Of a DNA stretch of 49,651 nt, positions 1 through 10,510 are shown in pieces. The position numbers and the translations under genes were made by a program. The notes beneath the pieces were generated by a model. That model was given only the letters and a program-made list of their open reading frames with translations. It did no database searches and was not told where the DNA came from. How positions within the stretch are numbered: the stretch's first letter is position 1; each line of letters begins with the position of its first letter. Source of the stretch: Beijerinckiaceae bacterium (GTDB lineage Bacteria; Pseudomonadota; Alphaproteobacteria; Rhizobiales; Beijerinckiaceae); contig WSYC01000006.1 in assembly GCA_009773635.1 (NCBI GenBank), forward strand, positions 1 to 49,651, read 5' to 3'.

Positions 1-17
1 AATTCAGGAGTGCCGTC

Positions 18-1208
<1,191 letters not shown>

Positions 1209-1227
1209 GAGAGAACCAACCGGTTCG

Positions 1228-1258
1228 ATGCACCGCCAATACGCGGCGGTGCATTTTT
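1228..1258 (+). terminator. Rho-independent terminator after tuf
   Basis: A perfect 10-bp stem, ATGCACCGCC (1228-1237) against GGCGGTGCAT (1245-1254), with a 7-nt loop, runs directly into TTTTT. It starts 20 bp after the tuf stop codon. It separates the tuf transcript from the S10 cluster, so rpsJ probably has its own promoter in the 87 bp that follow; no clear promoter was recognised there. Confidence 0.9.
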
Positions 1259-1345
1259 CGTTGAAGTCATTTTGAGGGGCAACCCTCGTGTCTCTGCCTC
1301 CGGGCCTTCTTTCGGGTTCGGCAGCAAGCCAAGGAAAAAAAAGCG

Positions 1346-1654
1346 ATGAACGGACAGACCATCCGCATCCGCCTCAAGGCTTTCGATCACCGCGTGCTCG
1401 ATTCGTCGACCCGCGAGATCGTTTCGACGGCGAAGCGTACGGGCGCGCAGGTGCGCGGCCCGATCCCGCTTCCGACGCGGATCGAGAAGTTCACCGTGAA
1501 CCGCTCGCCGCACGTCGACAAGAAGAGCCGTGAGCAGTTCGAGATCCGCACGCACAAGCGCGTGCTTGATATCGTCGATCCGACCCCGCAGACCGTGGAC
1601 GCGCTGATGAAGCTCGACCTCGCCGCCGGTGTCGACGTCGAAATTCGCCGCTGA
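1346..1654 (+). CDS. rpsJ: 30S ribosomal protein S10
   Basis: S10 is a small-subunit head protein that also acts in transcription antitermination as NusE. The 102-aa product has the family length and the expected N-terminus ([16 protein letters not shown]) and the conserved RGPIPLPT segment of the loop region. The ATG at 1346 follows a purine-rich stretch (AAGGAAAAAAAAGCG). It is the first gene of the S10 cluster, 137 bp after tuf and behind the tuf terminator, which makes it the likely promoter-proximal gene of the ribosomal operon. A longer reading frame in another register (1288-1533) is only a shadow. Confidence 0.98.
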   Translation: MNGQTIRIRLKAFDHRVLDSSTREIVSTAKRTGAQVRGPIPLPTRIEKFTVNRSPHVDKKSREQFEIRTHKRVLDIVDPTPQTVDALMKLDLAAGVDVEIRR

Positions 1655-1717
1655 GATCCCGTTTTTAAAAACGATTCTCAGTTTTGTAGACCTCCTCTGG
1701 AATAAGGAATAACGCCC

Positions 1718-2440
1718 ATGAGGTCAGGGGTAATTGCACAGAAGCTCGGGATGACCCGGGTCTTCACCGAGGGCGGGGACCATGTTCCTGTCACGGTTCT
1801 ACGCCTGGATGGTTGCCAGGTTGTCGCGCACCGCACAGTGGAGCGTGATGGATACGTCGCGCTGCAGCTCGGTTCGGGCAAGGCCAAGCCGAAGAACGTT
1901 TCCAAGGCCGAGCGCGAGCGTTTCGCGATCGCCAAGGTCGAGCCGCGCATGAAGCTCGCTGAATTCCGGGTTGACGACGCGGGCATGATCCCCGTCGGCG
2001 CCGAAATCACGGCCGATCACTTCCTGCCGGGGCAGTTCGTCGACGTGACGGGCACCACGATCGGCAAGGGTTTCGCCGGCGGTATGAAGCGCTGGAACTT
2101 CGGCGGCCTTCGCGCCACCCACGGTGTTTCGGTCTCGCACCGCTCGATCGGTTCGACCGGTGGCCGTCAGGACCCGGGCAAGACGTTCAAGAACAAGAAG
2201 ATGCCGGGTCACCTCGGCGCCGAGCGCGTGACGACGCTGAACCTCAAGGTGGTTCGGACCGATGTCGAGCGCGGCCTTATTCTCGTCGAGGGCGCGGTTC
2301 CCGGCACCAAGGGTGCCTGGATCACGGTTCGCGACGCGATCAAGAAGCCTGCCCCGAAGGATCTGCCGGTTCCCGGCAAGTTCCGTCTCGTGGGTGATGT
2401 TGCTGAAGCTCCGGCTTCGCCTGAAACGACGGAGGCCTGA
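1718..2440 (+). CDS. rplC: 50S ribosomal protein L3
   Basis: L3 is a primary 23S rRNA-binding protein whose long loop reaches the peptidyl transferase centre. The 240-aa product has the typical start (QKLGMTRVF) and the conserved loop with [20 protein letters not shown]; the Gln in GGRQDPGK is the residue methylated by PrmB in E. coli, so the same modification is possible here (inference). The C-terminus carries an Ala/Pro/Glu-rich tail longer than that of the E. coli protein, as is common in alphaproteobacteria. Second gene of the cluster, 63 bp after rpsJ and 5 bp before rplD. Confidence 0.98.
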   Translation: MRSGVIAQKLGMTRVFTEGGDHVPVTVLRLDGCQVVAHRTVERDGYVALQLGSGKAKPKNVSKAERERFAIAKVEPRMKLAEFRVDDAGMIPVGAEITADHFLPGQFVDVTGTTIGKGFAGGMKRWNFGGLRATHGVSVSHRSIGSTGGRQDPGKTFKNKKMPGHLGAERVTTLNLKVVRTDVERGLILVEGAVPGTKGAWITVRDAIKKPAPKDLPVPGKFRLVGDVAEAPASPETTEA

Positions 2441-2445
2441 GAGCG

Positions 2446-3069
2446 ATGAAACTCGCGATCACCACATTGGCTGGCAAGGAAGCCGGCACCGTCGAACTGG
2501 CCGAAGCGCTGTTCGGCCTTGAGCCGCGGCTCGACATCCTGCACCGCATGGTGCGCTACCAGCTGGCCAAGCGCCAGGCGGGTACGCATCAGGCACAGGA
2601 GCGTTCGACGATCAACCGCACGACCAAGAAGCTCTACAAGCAGAAGGGCACCGGCAATGCCCGTCACGGCTCGGCGAAGGCGCCGCAGTTCCGGGGCGGT
2701 GGCCGCGCCTTCGGCCCGATCGCGCGCTCCCATGCGCATGATCTGCCGAAGAAGGTCCGTCAGCTCGCGCTGAAGCTTGCGCTCTCGGTCAAGGCCAAGG
2801 AGAGCCAGATCATCGTGCTCGACAAGGCCGAAGTCGGTTCGCCGAAGACCAAGGAGATGAAGGAAACCTTCGCCAAGCTCGGTCTTTCGAACGCCCTCAT
2901 CATCGGTGGCGCGGAACTGCAGGACAACTTCGTTCTGGCCTCGCGCTCCATTCCGAACATCGACGTGCTGCCGATCCAGGGCATCAACGTCTATGACATC
3001 CTCCGTCGTGAGAAGCTTGTGCTGACCACGGCGGCGCTTGAGGCGCTCTCGCAGCGCTTCGCCGAGTAA
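2446..3069 (+). CDS. rplD: 50S ribosomal protein L4
   Basis: L4 binds 23S rRNA and lines the peptide exit tunnel; in E. coli it also represses its own operon, though whether it does so here is not visible. The 207-aa product shows the conserved loop with TRKLYKQKG-like and [19 protein letters not shown] sequences (about residues 60-90) and the C-terminal region with [14 protein letters not shown]. The start ATG at 2446 lies five bases after the rplC stop, suggesting coupled translation. Confidence 0.98.
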   Translation: MKLAITTLAGKEAGTVELAEALFGLEPRLDILHRMVRYQLAKRQAGTHQAQERSTINRTTKKLYKQKGTGNARHGSAKAPQFRGGGRAFGPIARSHAHDLPKKVRQLALKLALSVKAKESQIIVLDKAEVGSPKTKEMKETFAKLGLSNALIIGGAELQDNFVLASRSIPNIDVLPIQGINVYDILRREKLVLTTAALEALSQRFAE

Positions 3070-3080
3070 GGGGAACGACA

Positions 3081-3377
3081 ATGAGCATCGATCCGAAGCT
3101 TTTCGACGTTATCCTTTCGCCGGTGATCACCGAGAAGGCGACTGCGCTCTCCGAGCACAACAAGGTCGTCTTCAAGGTCGCCAAGACCGCGACGAAGCCG
3201 CAGATCAAGCAGGCTGTCGAGAAACTGTTCGACGTGAAGGTGACAAGCGTGAACACCCTGGTCCGCAAGGGCAAGGTGAAGCGCTTCCGCGGCACGATCG
3301 GCCGTCAGTCGGATGTGAAGAAGGCGGTTGTGACCCTCGCCGAGGGCCACACCATCGACGTCACGACCGGCCTCTGA
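3081..3377 (+). CDS. rplW: 50S ribosomal protein L23
   Basis: L23 sits at the mouth of the exit tunnel and docks trigger factor and the signal recognition particle. The 98-aa product has the family signature [11 protein letters not shown] near the N-terminus and [11 protein letters not shown] in the second half. The ATG at 3081 is preceded by AAGGGGAACGACA, a good ribosome site. It lies 11 bp after rplD and 16 bp before rplB, inside the same transcription unit. Confidence 0.98.
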   Translation: MSIDPKLFDVILSPVITEKATALSEHNKVVFKVAKTATKPQIKQAVEKLFDVKVTSVNTLVRKGKVKRFRGTIGRQSDVKKAVVTLAEGHTIDVTTGL

Positions 3378-3393
3378 GACGGGAGAGAGTGAA

Positions 3394-4230
3394 ATGGCAC
3401 TGAAGCACTACAATCCCATCACCCCGTCGACCCGCCAGCTCGTGCTGGTGGATCGCTCGGAGCTCTACAAGGGCAAGCCGGTCAAGGCGCTCACCGAAGG
3501 CAAATCCAGCGCCGGTGGCCGCAACAATGTCGGCCGCGTGACTGTGCGCTTCCGTGGCGGTGGCCACAAGAAGTCGTACCGCCTTGTTGACTTCAAGCGT
3601 CGCGGCAAGCTCGACATGTCGGCCAAGGTCGAGCGTCTCGAGTATGATCCGAACCGGTCGGCGTTCATCGCGCTGGTCCGCTACGCCGATGACACGCTCA
3701 GCTACATCCTGGCGCCGCAGCGCCTGAATGTCGGCGATGACGTGATCGCCGGCGAGAACGTCGACATCAAGCCGGGCAACGCCATGCCGGTCGCGAACAT
3801 CCCGGTTGGCACGATCGTGCACAATGTCGAGATGAAGATCGGCAAGGGCGGGCAGATCGCCCGTTCGGCGGGCACCTACGCCCAGATCGTCGGTCGTGAC
3901 CATGGTTACGTCATCCTGCGCCTCAACTCGGGTGAGCAGCGGCTGGTTTCCGGCCAGTGCTTCGCCACGATCGGCGCGGTGTCGAACCCGGATCACATGA
4001 ACATCTCGCTCGGCAAGGCCGGTCGTAATCGCTGGCTCGGCTTCCGCCCGCACAACCGCGGTGTCTCGATGAACCCGGTCGATCATCCCCACGGTGGTGG
4101 TGAAGGTCGTACCTCCGGTGGTCGTCACCCGGTCACCCCGTGGGGCAAGCCGACCAAGGGCAAGAAGACGCGTTCGAACAAGCGCACGGACGTTTTCATC
4201 GTCTCGTCGCGCCACGCTCGTAAGAAGTAA
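3394..4230 (+). CDS. rplB: 50S ribosomal protein L2
   Basis: L2 is needed for subunit association and peptidyl transferase activity. The 278-aa product matches the family: [17 protein letters not shown] in the N-terminal RNA-binding domain and the hallmark C-terminal stretch [21 protein letters not shown] that contains the conserved histidine close to the peptidyl transferase centre. The basic tail ([12 protein letters not shown]) is also typical. Ribosome site GGGAGAG precedes the ATG. Neighbours are rplW and rpsS. Confidence 0.99.
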   Translation: MALKHYNPITPSTRQLVLVDRSELYKGKPVKALTEGKSSAGGRNNVGRVTVRFRGGGHKKSYRLVDFKRRGKLDMSAKVERLEYDPNRSAFIALVRYADDTLSYILAPQRLNVGDDVIAGENVDIKPGNAMPVANIPVGTIVHNVEMKIGKGGQIARSAGTYAQIVGRDHGYVILRLNSGEQRLVSGQCFATIGAVSNPDHMNISLGKAGRNRWLGFRPHNRGVSMNPVDHPHGGGEGRTSGGRHPVTPWGKPTKGKKTRSNKRTDVFIVSSRHARKK

Positions 4231-4240
4231 GGAGAGGCTC

Positions 4241-4519
4241 ATGCCGCGTTCAGTTTGGAAAGGTCCGTTCGTCGACGGATACCTTCTGAAGAAGGCAGAG
4301 GCCGCTCGGGCCTCTGGGCGTAACGACGTCATCAAGATCTGGAGCCGTCGCTCCACGGTCCTTCCGCAATTCGTGGGCCTGATCTTCGGGGTTTACAATG
4401 GTCACAAGCATGTGCCCGTGAACGTCTCCGAGGAAATGGTCGGCATGAAGTTCGGCGAATTCGCGCCGACGCGGACCTACTACGGTCATGCGGCCGACAA
4501 GAAGGCGAAGAGGAAGTAA
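4241..4519 (+). CDS. rpsS: 30S ribosomal protein S19
   Basis: S19 is a head protein of the 30S subunit that contacts S13 and 16S rRNA. The open frame extends upstream to 4094, inside rplB, but the true start is the ATG at 4241 because the protein then begins [16 protein letters not shown], the invariant S19 N-terminus, and has the usual 92 aa; the ribosome site AAGGAGAGG lies just before it. The C-terminus carries [21 protein letters not shown]. It begins 10 bp after rplB and ends one base before rplV. Confidence 0.98.
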   Translation: MPRSVWKGPFVDGYLLKKAEAARASGRNDVIKIWSRRSTVLPQFVGLIFGVYNGHKHVPVNVSEEMVGMKFGEFAPTRTYYGHAADKKAKRK

Positions 4520-4520
4520 C

Positions 4521-4895
4521 ATGGGCCAGGTAGCCAATATCCGGCGCGAGGCCGACAACGAGGCCAAGGCGGTTGCGCGCAATCTGCGCGTCAGCCCCCA
4601 GAAGCTCAACCTCGTCGCCCAGCTCATCCGCGGCAAGAAGGTTTCGACCGCGCTTGCCGATCTCGAGTTCAGCCAGAAGCGCATCGCCCGCGATGTGAAG
4701 AAGTGCCTCGAGAGCGCGATCGCGAACGCCGAGAACAACCATGATCTCGACATCGACGCCCTGGTGGTGAGCCAGGCGTTCGTCGGCAAGTCGATCGTCA
4801 TGAAGCGCATCCAGTTCCATGGTCGTGGCAAGACCGGACGCGTGATCAAGCCGTTCTCGAACATCACGATCATCGTGCGTCAGGCCGGGGAGTAA
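4521..4895 (+). CDS. rplV: 50S ribosomal protein L22
   Basis: L22 binds all domains of 23S rRNA and forms the exit-tunnel constriction together with L4. The ATG at 4521 gives a 124-aa protein starting [18 protein letters not shown], then [19 protein letters not shown] and the beta-hairpin region with RGRGK-type sequence ([15 protein letters not shown]). The start lies directly behind the rpsS stop (TAACATG), indicating translational coupling; AGAGGAAG inside the end of rpsS serves as ribosome site. An earlier start at 4488 would overlap rpsS and is unlikely. Confidence 0.98.
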   Translation: MGQVANIRREADNEAKAVARNLRVSPQKLNLVAQLIRGKKVSTALADLEFSQKRIARDVKKCLESAIANAENNHDLDIDALVVSQAFVGKSIVMKRIQFHGRGKTGRVIKPFSNITIIVRQAGE

Positions 4896-4899
4896 GAGC

Positions 4900-5607
4900 A
4901 TGGGACAGAAGGTAAATCCGATCGGTCTTCGCCTCGGCATCAACCGCACGTGGGACAGCCGCTGGTATGCGAATTCGGCCGACTACGGCTCGATGCTGCA
5001 TGAGGACTTCAAGATCCGTGAGGAGCTGATGAAGGTCCTCAAGCAGGCTGCTGTCTCGAAGATCATCGTCGAGCGCCCGCACAAGAAGTGCCGCGTCACC
5101 ATCCACTCGGCACGTCCGGGTGTGGTGATCGGCAAGAAGGGCGCCGATATCGACAAGCTGCGCAAGCAGATTGCCGCGCTGACCAAGAGCGAAGTCGCTC
5201 TGAACATCGTGGAAGTCCGCAAGCCGGAAATCGATGCGACGCTCGTCGCGGACTCGATTGCCCAGCAGCTCGAGCGCCGCGTGGCGTTCCGCCGCGCCAT
5301 GAAGCGCGCCGTCCAGTCCGCGATGCGGCTTGGTGCCGAAGGCATCAAGATCACCTCGTCGGGCCGTCTCGGTGGTGCTGAAATCGCGCGTGTCGAATGG
5401 TACCGTGAGGGCCGCGTGCCGCTGCATACGCTTCGTGCGGATGTTGATTACGGCGTTGCCACGGCGCACACCGCCTATGGCACCTGCGGCATCAAGGTCT
5501 GGATTTTCAAGGGCGAGATCCTCGAACATGATCCGATGGCGCAGGACAAGCGCGCCGAAACGCAGGATCACCGTTCGCAGGGCCGCCGCGCGCCCGAACA
5601 GGCGTGA
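4900..5607 (+). CDS. rpsC: 30S ribosomal protein S3
   Basis: S3 lies at the mRNA entry tunnel and contributes to helicase activity of the ribosome. The 235-aa product starts [13 protein letters not shown], has a KH domain with [13 protein letters not shown] (GxxG loop) around residues 75-90 and the C-terminal domain with [20 protein letters not shown] and IKVWIFKGE. The tail ([14 protein letters not shown]) is polar, as usual. Only 4 bp separate it from rplV. Confidence 0.99.
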   Translation: MGQKVNPIGLRLGINRTWDSRWYANSADYGSMLHEDFKIREELMKVLKQAAVSKIIVERPHKKCRVTIHSARPGVVIGKKGADIDKLRKQIAALTKSEVALNIVEVRKPEIDATLVADSIAQQLERRVAFRRAMKRAVQSAMRLGAEGIKITSSGRLGGAEIARVEWYREGRVPLHTLRADVDYGVATAHTAYGTCGIKVWIFKGEILEHDPMAQDKRAETQDHRSQGRRAPEQA

Positions 5608-5619
5608 GGAGTTTGAGAG

Positions 5620-6033
5620 ATGCTGCAACCCAAGAAAATGAAGTATCGGAAGCAGTTCAAGGGACGCGTCAAAGGCGTTGCCAAGGGCGGTTTCGAGCTT
5701 GCTTTCGGTGAATTCGGGCTCAAAGCCATGGATCCGGAGCGCATCACCGCGCGCCAGATCGAGGCAGCCCGCCGTGCCATGACGCGCCATATGAAGCGCG
5801 CCGGGCGTGTCTGGATCCGCGTATTCCCGGATGTTCCGGTCTCGAAGAAGCCTGCTGAAGTCCGTATGGGCTCCGGCAAGGGGTCGACCGAATACTGGAT
5901 GTGCAAGATCCGGCCGGGCAAGATCATGTTCGAGATCGGCGGCGTTCCTGCCGACCTCGCCAAGGAAGCGCTCGACCTCGCGGCTGCCAAGCTGCCGATG
6001 AAGACCCGCTTCGTTCAACGCATCGCCGAATAA
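5620..6033 (+). CDS. rplP: 50S ribosomal protein L16
   Basis: L16 helps position A-site tRNA in the large subunit. The 137-aa product begins [16 protein letters not shown], contains [28 protein letters not shown] and the [14 protein letters not shown] motif near the arginine-containing loop that is hydroxylated by YcfD in some bacteria. The ATG at 5620 follows GAGGAGTTTGAGAG. It lies 12 bp after rpsC and 11 bp before rpmC. Confidence 0.98.
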   Translation: MLQPKKMKYRKQFKGRVKGVAKGGFELAFGEFGLKAMDPERITARQIEAARRAMTRHMKRAGRVWIRVFPDVPVSKKPAEVRMGSGKGSTEYWMCKIRPGKIMFEIGGVPADLAKEALDLAAAKLPMKTRFVQRIAE

Positions 6034-6044
6034 GGGAGGGCGAC

Positions 6045-6260
6045 ATGAAATCCAATCAGCGTCTTTCCGACCTCCGTGTGATGACGGTCGACCAGCTTCA
6101 GGATGAGCTCGTCAAGCTGAAGAAGGAGCAGTTCAACCTGCGCTTCCAGCGTGCGACGGGCCAGCTTGAGAACATGGCGCGGGTGCGCGAGGTCCGTCGC
6201 GATGTCGCGCGGGTCAAGACCATCCAGCGCACCAAACTCGCCGCAGCGGCGAAGGGTTGA
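6045..6260 (+). CDS. rpmC: 50S ribosomal protein L29
   Basis: L29 is a small helical hairpin protein near the tunnel exit, next to L23. The open frame starts at 5901, inside rplP, but the ATG at 6045 after AAGGGAGGGCGAC gives the expected 71-aa protein ([19 protein letters not shown]) with the conserved [15 protein letters not shown] segment. It is followed 10 bp later by rpsQ. Confidence 0.96.
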   Translation: MKSNQRLSDLRVMTVDQLQDELVKLKKEQFNLRFQRATGQLENMARVREVRRDVARVKTIQRTKLAAAAKG

Positions 6261-6270
6261 GGGTAAAGCG

Positions 6271-6513
6271 ATGCCGAAACGCATTCTCCAGGGCGTCGTC
6301 GTCAGCGATGTCCAGAACAAGACGGTCGTGGTCAAGGTGGAGCGTCGCTTCACGCATCCGCTGCTGAAGAAGACCGTCCGCCGGTCGAAGAACTACCACG
6401 CCCATGACGAGGCGAATGTCTGCAAGACGGGGGACGAGGTTTCCATCGAGGAGACACGTCCGATGTCGAAGCTCAAGCGCTGGATTGTCCTGGCGCAGGG
6501 AGCCAAGGCGTAA
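6271..6513 (+). CDS. rpsQ: 30S ribosomal protein S17
   Basis: S17 is a primary 16S rRNA-binding OB-fold protein. Starting at the ATG at 6271 the product is 80 aa, [21 protein letters not shown], with the signature [10 protein letters not shown] and the C-terminal [10 protein letters not shown]. The open frame reaches back to 6151 within rpmC, but that would add a non-conserved N-terminus. It is the last gene before a 220-bp gap and so may end the S10 transcript. Confidence 0.97.
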   Translation: MPKRILQGVVVSDVQNKTVVVKVERRFTHPLLKKTVRRSKNYHAHDEANVCKTGDEVSIEETRPMSKLKRWIVLAQGAKA

Positions 6514-6563
6514 GCCTCGGCCGACATAAAACGGAAGTCCGTATTATTGCTCTTGAGCTTTGG

Positions 6564-6588
6564 GCGCGAAGTCTGTAGGGCTTCGCGC
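6564..6588 (+). other. Hairpin in the 220-bp rpsQ-rplN gap
   Basis: The gap from 6514 to 6733 is long for two ribosomal genes that are nearly adjacent in most bacteria. It holds a perfect 8-bp hairpin, GCGCGAAG (6564-6571) against CTTCGCGC (6581-6588), with a 9-nt loop and no T-run, and a smaller palindrome CGTCATTGACG near 6648. Either could belong to a promoter or leader for the rplN group. No coding sequence was seen in the gap. Confidence 0.45.
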
Positions 6589-6733
6589 TTCGCACGCTAG
6601 CGATAACGATAAGAATGGAGCTGCAAGGCTCCAAGGGGAGGGGGCGTCATTGACGTTCCCTCGTCAGGCGTAGTCCGGCCATGGTCGTTTTGGCCCGCCG
6701 GAAACCGATCTGAAAGAAAGGAAGGATCAGGTC

Positions 6734-7102
6734 ATGATCCAGATGCAAACCAATCTCGACGTTGCCGATAATTCCGGCGCGCGCCGCGTCATGTGCATCA
6801 AGGTGCTCGGCGGCTCGAAGCGGAAGTATGCCGGCGTGGGCGACATCATTGTCGTTTCCATCAAGGAAGCCATTCCCAAGGGCCGCGTGAAGAAGGGCGA
6901 CGTCATGAAGGCGGTCGTCGTTCGCACCGCGAAGGACATCCGCCGCGCTGACGGTTCGGTGATCCGTTTCGACCGCAATGCGGCCGTGCTGATCAACAAC
7001 CAGAAAGAGCCGATCGGCACCCGTATCTTTGGCCCGGTGCCGCGCGAATTGCGTGCGCGCCAGCACATGAAGATCATCTCGCTTGCGCCGGAGGTTTTGT
7101 GA
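6734..7102 (+). CDS. rplN: 50S ribosomal protein L14
   Basis: L14 forms intersubunit bridges and is the target of the silencing factor RsfS. The 122-aa product has the family start ([27 protein letters not shown]) and the conserved [19 protein letters not shown] and GPVPRELR segments. The ATG at 6734 follows GAAAGGAAGGATCAGGTC. It heads the spc-type gene group after a 220-bp gap, so it may be transcribed from its own promoter. Its stop codon overlaps the rplX start by one base. Confidence 0.98.
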   Translation: MIQMQTNLDVADNSGARRVMCIKVLGGSKRKYAGVGDIIVVSIKEAIPKGRVKKGDVMKAVVVRTAKDIRRADGSVIRFDRNAAVLINNQKEPIGTRIFGPVPRELRARQHMKIISLAPEVL

Positions 7103-7419
7103 TGGCTGCCAAGATCAAGAAGGGCGACAAGGTTGTCGTCATCACCGGTCGTGACAAGGGCAAGTCGGGCGAAGTGCTCGAAGTGCGCCCGGATGCCGGC
7201 CGTGCGGTTGTTCGTGGCATCGCCATGATCAAGAAGCACCAGCGCCAGTCGCAGACGCAGACCGGCGGGATCATTTCGAAGGAGGGGACGATCAACCTCT
7301 CCAACATCGCCATTGCCGATCCGAAGGATGGCAAGCCGACCCGCGTTGGCTTCAAGGTGCTGGAAGACGGTCGCAAGATCCGTTTCGCCAAGCGCTCGGG
7401 GGACCCGATCGATGCTTGA
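7102..7419 (+). CDS. rplX: 50S ribosomal protein L24
   Basis: L24 is one of the two assembly-initiator proteins of the large subunit. The ATG at 7102 overlaps the rplN stop (TGATG) and gives a 105-aa KOW-motif protein: [22 protein letters not shown] at residues 2-23, then [16 protein letters not shown] three bases upstream is in frame and would add one residue; the ATG is preferred because of the classical stop-start overlap and the normal N-terminus. The 3' end overlaps the rplE start by 8 bp. Confidence 0.97.
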   Translation: MAAKIKKGDKVVVITGRDKGKSGEVLEVRPDAGRAVVRGIAMIKKHQRQSQTQTGGIISKEGTINLSNIAIADPKDGKPTRVGFKVLEDGRKIRFAKRSGDPIDA

Positions 7420-7972
7420 TACGACCAAATACGAGCCCCGGCTCAAGAAGTTCTACCGTGACGTCGTGATCCCGAAGATGCAGGAGCAGTTCGGCTACAA
7501 GAACGTCATGGAAATCCCGCGTCTCGAGAAGATCGTCCTGAACATGGGCGTCGGCGAAGCGACGGCGGATTCCAAGAAGGCCTCGGTTGCGGCGGCGGAT
7601 CTGGCGGCGATTGCCGGTCAGAAGCCCGTTATCACCCGCGCCCGCAAGGCGATCGCACAGTTCAAGGTGCGTGAGAACATGCCGATCGGCGCCAAGGTCA
7701 CCCTGCGCCAGGCTCGCATGTACGAATTCCTCGACCGTCTGATCACGATCGCGCTGCCGCGCGTTCGCGACTTCCGCGGCCTCAATGCGAAGAGCTTTGA
7801 CGGGCGCGGCAACTACGCGATGGGCATCAAGGAGCATCTCATTTTCCCGGAGATCAACTACGACAAGGTTGATCAGATGTGGGGCATGGATGTGATCGTG
7901 TGCACTTCCGCGAAAACCGACGAGGAAGCCCGTGCTCTCCTCAAATTGTTCAACTTCCCGTTCCGGCAGTAA
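7412..7972 (+). CDS. rplE: 50S ribosomal protein L5
   Basis: L5 binds 5S rRNA and contacts P-site tRNA. The ATG at 7412, overlapping the end of rplX by 8 bp, gives 186 aa with the conserved [13 protein letters not shown], the [12 protein letters not shown] stretch, [13 protein letters not shown] and [23 protein letters not shown]. The open frame reaches back to 7313 but upstream residues are those of an rplX shadow. The gene ends 52 bp before rpsN. Confidence 0.98.
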   Translation: MLDTTKYEPRLKKFYRDVVIPKMQEQFGYKNVMEIPRLEKIVLNMGVGEATADSKKASVAAADLAAIAGQKPVITRARKAIAQFKVRENMPIGAKVTLRQARMYEFLDRLITIALPRVRDFRGLNAKSFDGRGNYAMGIKEHLIFPEINYDKVDQMWGMDVIVCTSAKTDEEARALLKLFNFPFRQ

Positions 7973-8024
7973 GCCCGCAGGGTTCGCCCCTTTCGCTTAG
8001 ACGCGGATACCAGGAGTATTATCG

Positions 8025-8330
8025 ATGGCCAAAAAAGGCATGGTCGAAAAGAACAAGCGCCGCATGCGCCTTTCCAAGCAGTTTGCTGGAAAGCGCGAGG
8101 CCTTGAAAGCGATCATTATGAATCAGGAAGTCTCCATCGAGGAGCGCTTCGCTGCCACGCTGAAGCTCGCGCAGATGCCGCGGAATTCGGCTGAAATCCG
8201 CATCCGGAACCGCTGCGAAGTGTCGGGGCGTTCGCGCGCCGTCTACCGCAAGTTCAAGATGAGCCGTATCGCGCTGCGCGAACTCGGCAACAAGGGGCTC
8301 GTTCCGGGCCTCGTGAAATCCAGCTGGTAA
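8025..8330 (+). CDS. rpsN: 30S ribosomal protein S14 (zinc-independent form)
   Basis: S14 is a head protein of the small subunit. At 101 aa this is the long form; it has a single cysteine (NRCEVSGR) and so lacks the paired CxxC motifs of the short zinc-binding type. The C-terminal [11 protein letters not shown] is the family signature. An ATG at 8025 follows CAGGAGTATTATCG. It sits between rplE and rpsH as in the classical spc order. Confidence 0.98.
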   Translation: MAKKGMVEKNKRRMRLSKQFAGKREALKAIIMNQEVSIEERFAATLKLAQMPRNSAEIRIRNRCEVSGRSRAVYRKFKMSRIALRELGNKGLVPGLVKSSW

Positions 8331-8343
8331 GGGAGGGGCGCAC

Positions 8344-8742
8344 ATGTCGATGAACGATCCTCTGGGCGATATGCTCACCCGCATCCGCAACGCACAGATG
8401 CGCAAGAAGGGCCGCGTGAATACGCCTGGCTCGAAGCTGCGCGCCCGTGTTCTCGATGTCCTGAAGTCGGAAGGCTACATCCGTGGCTATTCCGAGACCC
8501 AGTTCGACAATGGTCGGACCGAGTTCGACATCGAGCTGAAGTATTTCGAAGGCCAGCCGGCGATCCGCGAAATCAAGCGCGTCTCGAAGCCGGGCCGTCG
8601 CGTCTATTGCCCCGTCGATTCGCTTCCGCGCGTTGCCAACGGCCTCGGCATCACCATCATCTCGACCCCGTCGGGCGTGATGGCTGATCACGACGCCCGC
8701 GACAAGAACGTCGGCGGCGAATTGCTCTGCACCGTTTTCTAA
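8344..8742 (+). CDS. rpsH: 30S ribosomal protein S8
   Basis: S8 is a primary binder of 16S rRNA helix 21 and the autogenous repressor of the spc operon in E. coli; a target site was not identified here. The 132-aa product begins [22 protein letters not shown] and ends in the conserved [12 protein letters not shown], with [14 protein letters not shown] before it. The start ATG at 8344 lies 13 bp after rpsN behind GGGAGGGGCGCAC. Confidence 0.98.
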   Translation: MSMNDPLGDMLTRIRNAQMRKKGRVNTPGSKLRARVLDVLKSEGYIRGYSETQFDNGRTEFDIELKYFEGQPAIREIKRVSKPGRRVYCPVDSLPRVANGLGITIISTPSGVMADHDARDKNVGGELLCTVF

Positions 8743-8764
8743 GCCACCGGGAGAGGAGGTTTTT

Positions 8765-9298
8765 ATGTCGAAAGTCGGCAAGAAGCCGGTCGATATCCCG
8801 GCCGGCACCACACCCAAGGTCGAAGGCCAGTCGGTCTCGATCAAGGGCCCGAAGGGCGAACTCAGCTTCATCGTTCCCGATGATGTTGCGGTGAAGCTCG
8901 AAGGCAACCAGATCAGCGTTGATCCGCGCACCGGCACCAAGCGTGCCCGCGCCCTTTGGGGCACGAGCCGCGCGCGCATCAACAACCTCGTCACCGGCGT
9001 GACCAAAGGCTTCGAGAAGAAGCTCGAAATCACCGGTGTCGGCTACAAGGCGGCAGTCGAGGGCAAGAACCTCAACCTGTCGCTGGGCTACAGCCACCCT
9101 GTCCTGTTTCCGATCCCGACCGGGATCGCGATCGTGACCCCGAAGCCGACGGAAATCGTCGTCACCGGCATCGATCGTCAGCAGGTTGGCCAGGTCGCTG
9201 CGGAGATCCGCGCCTATCGTGGCCCCGAACCCTTCAAGGGCAAGGGCGTCAAGTACGAAGGCGAGTTCATCTTCCGCAAAGAAGGCAAGAAGAAGTAA
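8765..9298 (+). CDS. rplF: 50S ribosomal protein L6
   Basis: L6 binds 23S rRNA near the factor-binding centre. The 177-aa product has two repeated domains: [14 protein letters not shown] and [12 protein letters not shown] in the first, [23 protein letters not shown] in the second, and the C-terminal hallmark [16 protein letters not shown] followed by RKEGKKK. The ATG at 8765 is preceded by GAGAGGAGGTTTTT, one of the best ribosome sites in the cluster. Confidence 0.98.
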   Translation: MSKVGKKPVDIPAGTTPKVEGQSVSIKGPKGELSFIVPDDVAVKLEGNQISVDPRTGTKRARALWGTSRARINNLVTGVTKGFEKKLEITGVGYKAAVEGKNLNLSLGYSHPVLFPIPTGIAIVTPKPTEIVVTGIDRQQVGQVAAEIRAYRGPEPFKGKGVKYEGEFIFRKEGKKK

Positions 9299-9313
9299 GG
9301 CGGGATCAGGGAC

Positions 9314-9673
9314 ATGGCACATCTTACCACTACCCAGGCCCGCAAGGTTCGCGTTCGCAACGCCATTCGCGCGGCTGCCAATGGTCGGCCCCGGCTTTCG
9401 GTGTTCCGTTCGTCGAAGCAGATCTACGCCCAGATCATCGACGATGCGAACGGCGTTACGCTCGTTGCCGCCTCGACGATCGAGAAGGACGTCAAGGCCA
9501 AGCTCAAGACCGGCGCGGATGTCGATGCGGCCAAGACGATTGGCAAGCTCGTCGCCGAGCGGGCGCTGAAGGCAGGCGTGACCAAGGTCGTCTTCGACCG
9601 TGGCGAATACATCTATCATGGCCGCGTCAAGGCTCTGGCCGATGGCGCGCGCGAGGGCGGGCTCGACTTCTAA
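9314..9673 (+). CDS. rplR: 50S ribosomal protein L18
   Basis: L18 binds 5S rRNA together with L5. The 119-aa product shows [21 protein letters not shown] near the N-terminus, [11 protein letters not shown], and the conserved end [26 protein letters not shown]. The ATG at 9314 lies 15 bp after rplF. Immediately after its stop codon a 44-nt palindromic repeat occupies the unusually long gap to rpsE. Confidence 0.98.
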   Translation: MAHLTTTQARKVRVRNAIRAAANGRPRLSVFRSSKQIYAQIIDDANGVTLVAASTIEKDVKAKLKTGADVDAAKTIGKLVAERALKAGVTKVVFDRGEYIYHGRVKALADGAREGGLDF

Positions 9674-9674
9674 A

Positions 9675-9718
9675 GCATTTTCAAGCGAAGTGGTTTCCGG
9701 TTCGCGTAAAGAAAATGC
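9675..9718. repeat. Dispersed palindromic repeat, copy A
   Basis: A 44-nt palindrome begins two bases after the rplR stop codon. Outer arms are GCATTTTC (9675-9682) and GAAAATGC (9711-9718), perfectly complementary; the core reads GCGAAGTGGTTTCCGGTTCGC. Four other copies with the same AGTGG-n3-CCGG-type core lie at 11240, 17769, 28287 and 28625. It explains part of the 221-bp gap between rplR and rpsE, where these genes are normally adjacent. Confidence 0.75.
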
Positions 9719-9894
9719 GGCAAGACAAGAAGATGGAGCAGGGGAGGTGAATGTGAATTCACCAAGACTGCTCTGAGCCCGCTTTAAGACCCCGACACAA
9801 GTAATTCCAATGATTCGTCTTTGGGTTTGCTGGATTTGCCGGACCCCAAGCGAGCGGGAACATTCTGGTTCTCGCGCAAGTAAGGAAAAGACTG

Positions 9895-10500
9895 ATGGCA
9901 GCAGAACGTGAAGGCGGCGGTGGCCGTGGCCGCGAAGGCGGTCGCGATCGCAACCGCGACAACAATCGCGAAGAGCGCGACAGCGAGTTCGTGGACAAGC
10001 TCGTCCACATCAACCGCGTCGCAAAGACTGTTAAGGGTGGTCGCCGCATGGCGTTCGCCGCGCTGGTCGTCGTGGGCGACCAGAAGGGCCGCGTCGGCTT
10101 CGGCCACGGCAAGGCGCGTGAAGTGCCCGAAGCCATCCGCAAGGCCACGGAAAGCGCCAAGCGTGCGCTGATCCGCGTGCCGCTGCGCGAAGGCCGCACG
10201 CTGCATCACGACGTTCCGGGCCGTCACGGCGCCGGCAAGGTCCTGCTCCGTGCCGCTCCGGCGGGTACCGGCATCATCGCCGGCGGTCCGATGCGCGCGG
10301 TGTTCGAATGCCTCGGCATGCACGACGTCGTTGCCAAATCGCTCGGCTCGTCGAACCCGTACAACATGGTCCGCGCGACCTTCGACGCCCTCAAGGCCGA
10401 AGATTCGCCGCGCACCGTTGCCGCCCGTCGTGGCCTCAAGGTCTCGGTTTTGCAGTCGCGCCGTCGGGATATCGACGGTGGCGAAGCTGTCGATGCGTGA
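9895..10500 (+). CDS. rpsE: 30S ribosomal protein S5 with Arg/Gly-rich N-terminus
   Basis: S5 lies at the mRNA entry tunnel and influences translational fidelity. The 201-aa product contains the double-stranded RNA-binding-like domain ([22 protein letters not shown]) and the conserved GYGxGKAxE-like segment [17 protein letters not shown], then [15 protein letters not shown]. The first ~30 residues are an extension rich in Arg, Gly, Asp and Glu ([14 protein letters not shown]), absent from the 167-aa E. coli protein but common in alphaproteobacteria. ATG at 9895 follows AAGGAAAAGACTG. It lies 221 bp after rplR, with a palindromic repeat between. Confidence 0.98.
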   Translation: MAAEREGGGGRGREGGRDRNRDNNREERDSEFVDKLVHINRVAKTVKGGRRMAFAALVVVGDQKGRVGFGHGKAREVPEAIRKATESAKRALIRVPLREGRTLHHDVPGRHGAGKVLLRAAPAGTGIIAGGPMRAVFECLGMHDVVAKSLGSSNPYNMVRATFDALKAEDSPRTVAARRGLKVSVLQSRRRDIDGGEAVDA

Positions 10501-10510
10501 GGGCTGAACC

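Noticed and set aside
3361-4356. 331-aa open frame antisense to rplB
   Set aside because: Overlaps three certain ribosomal genes on the plus strand.
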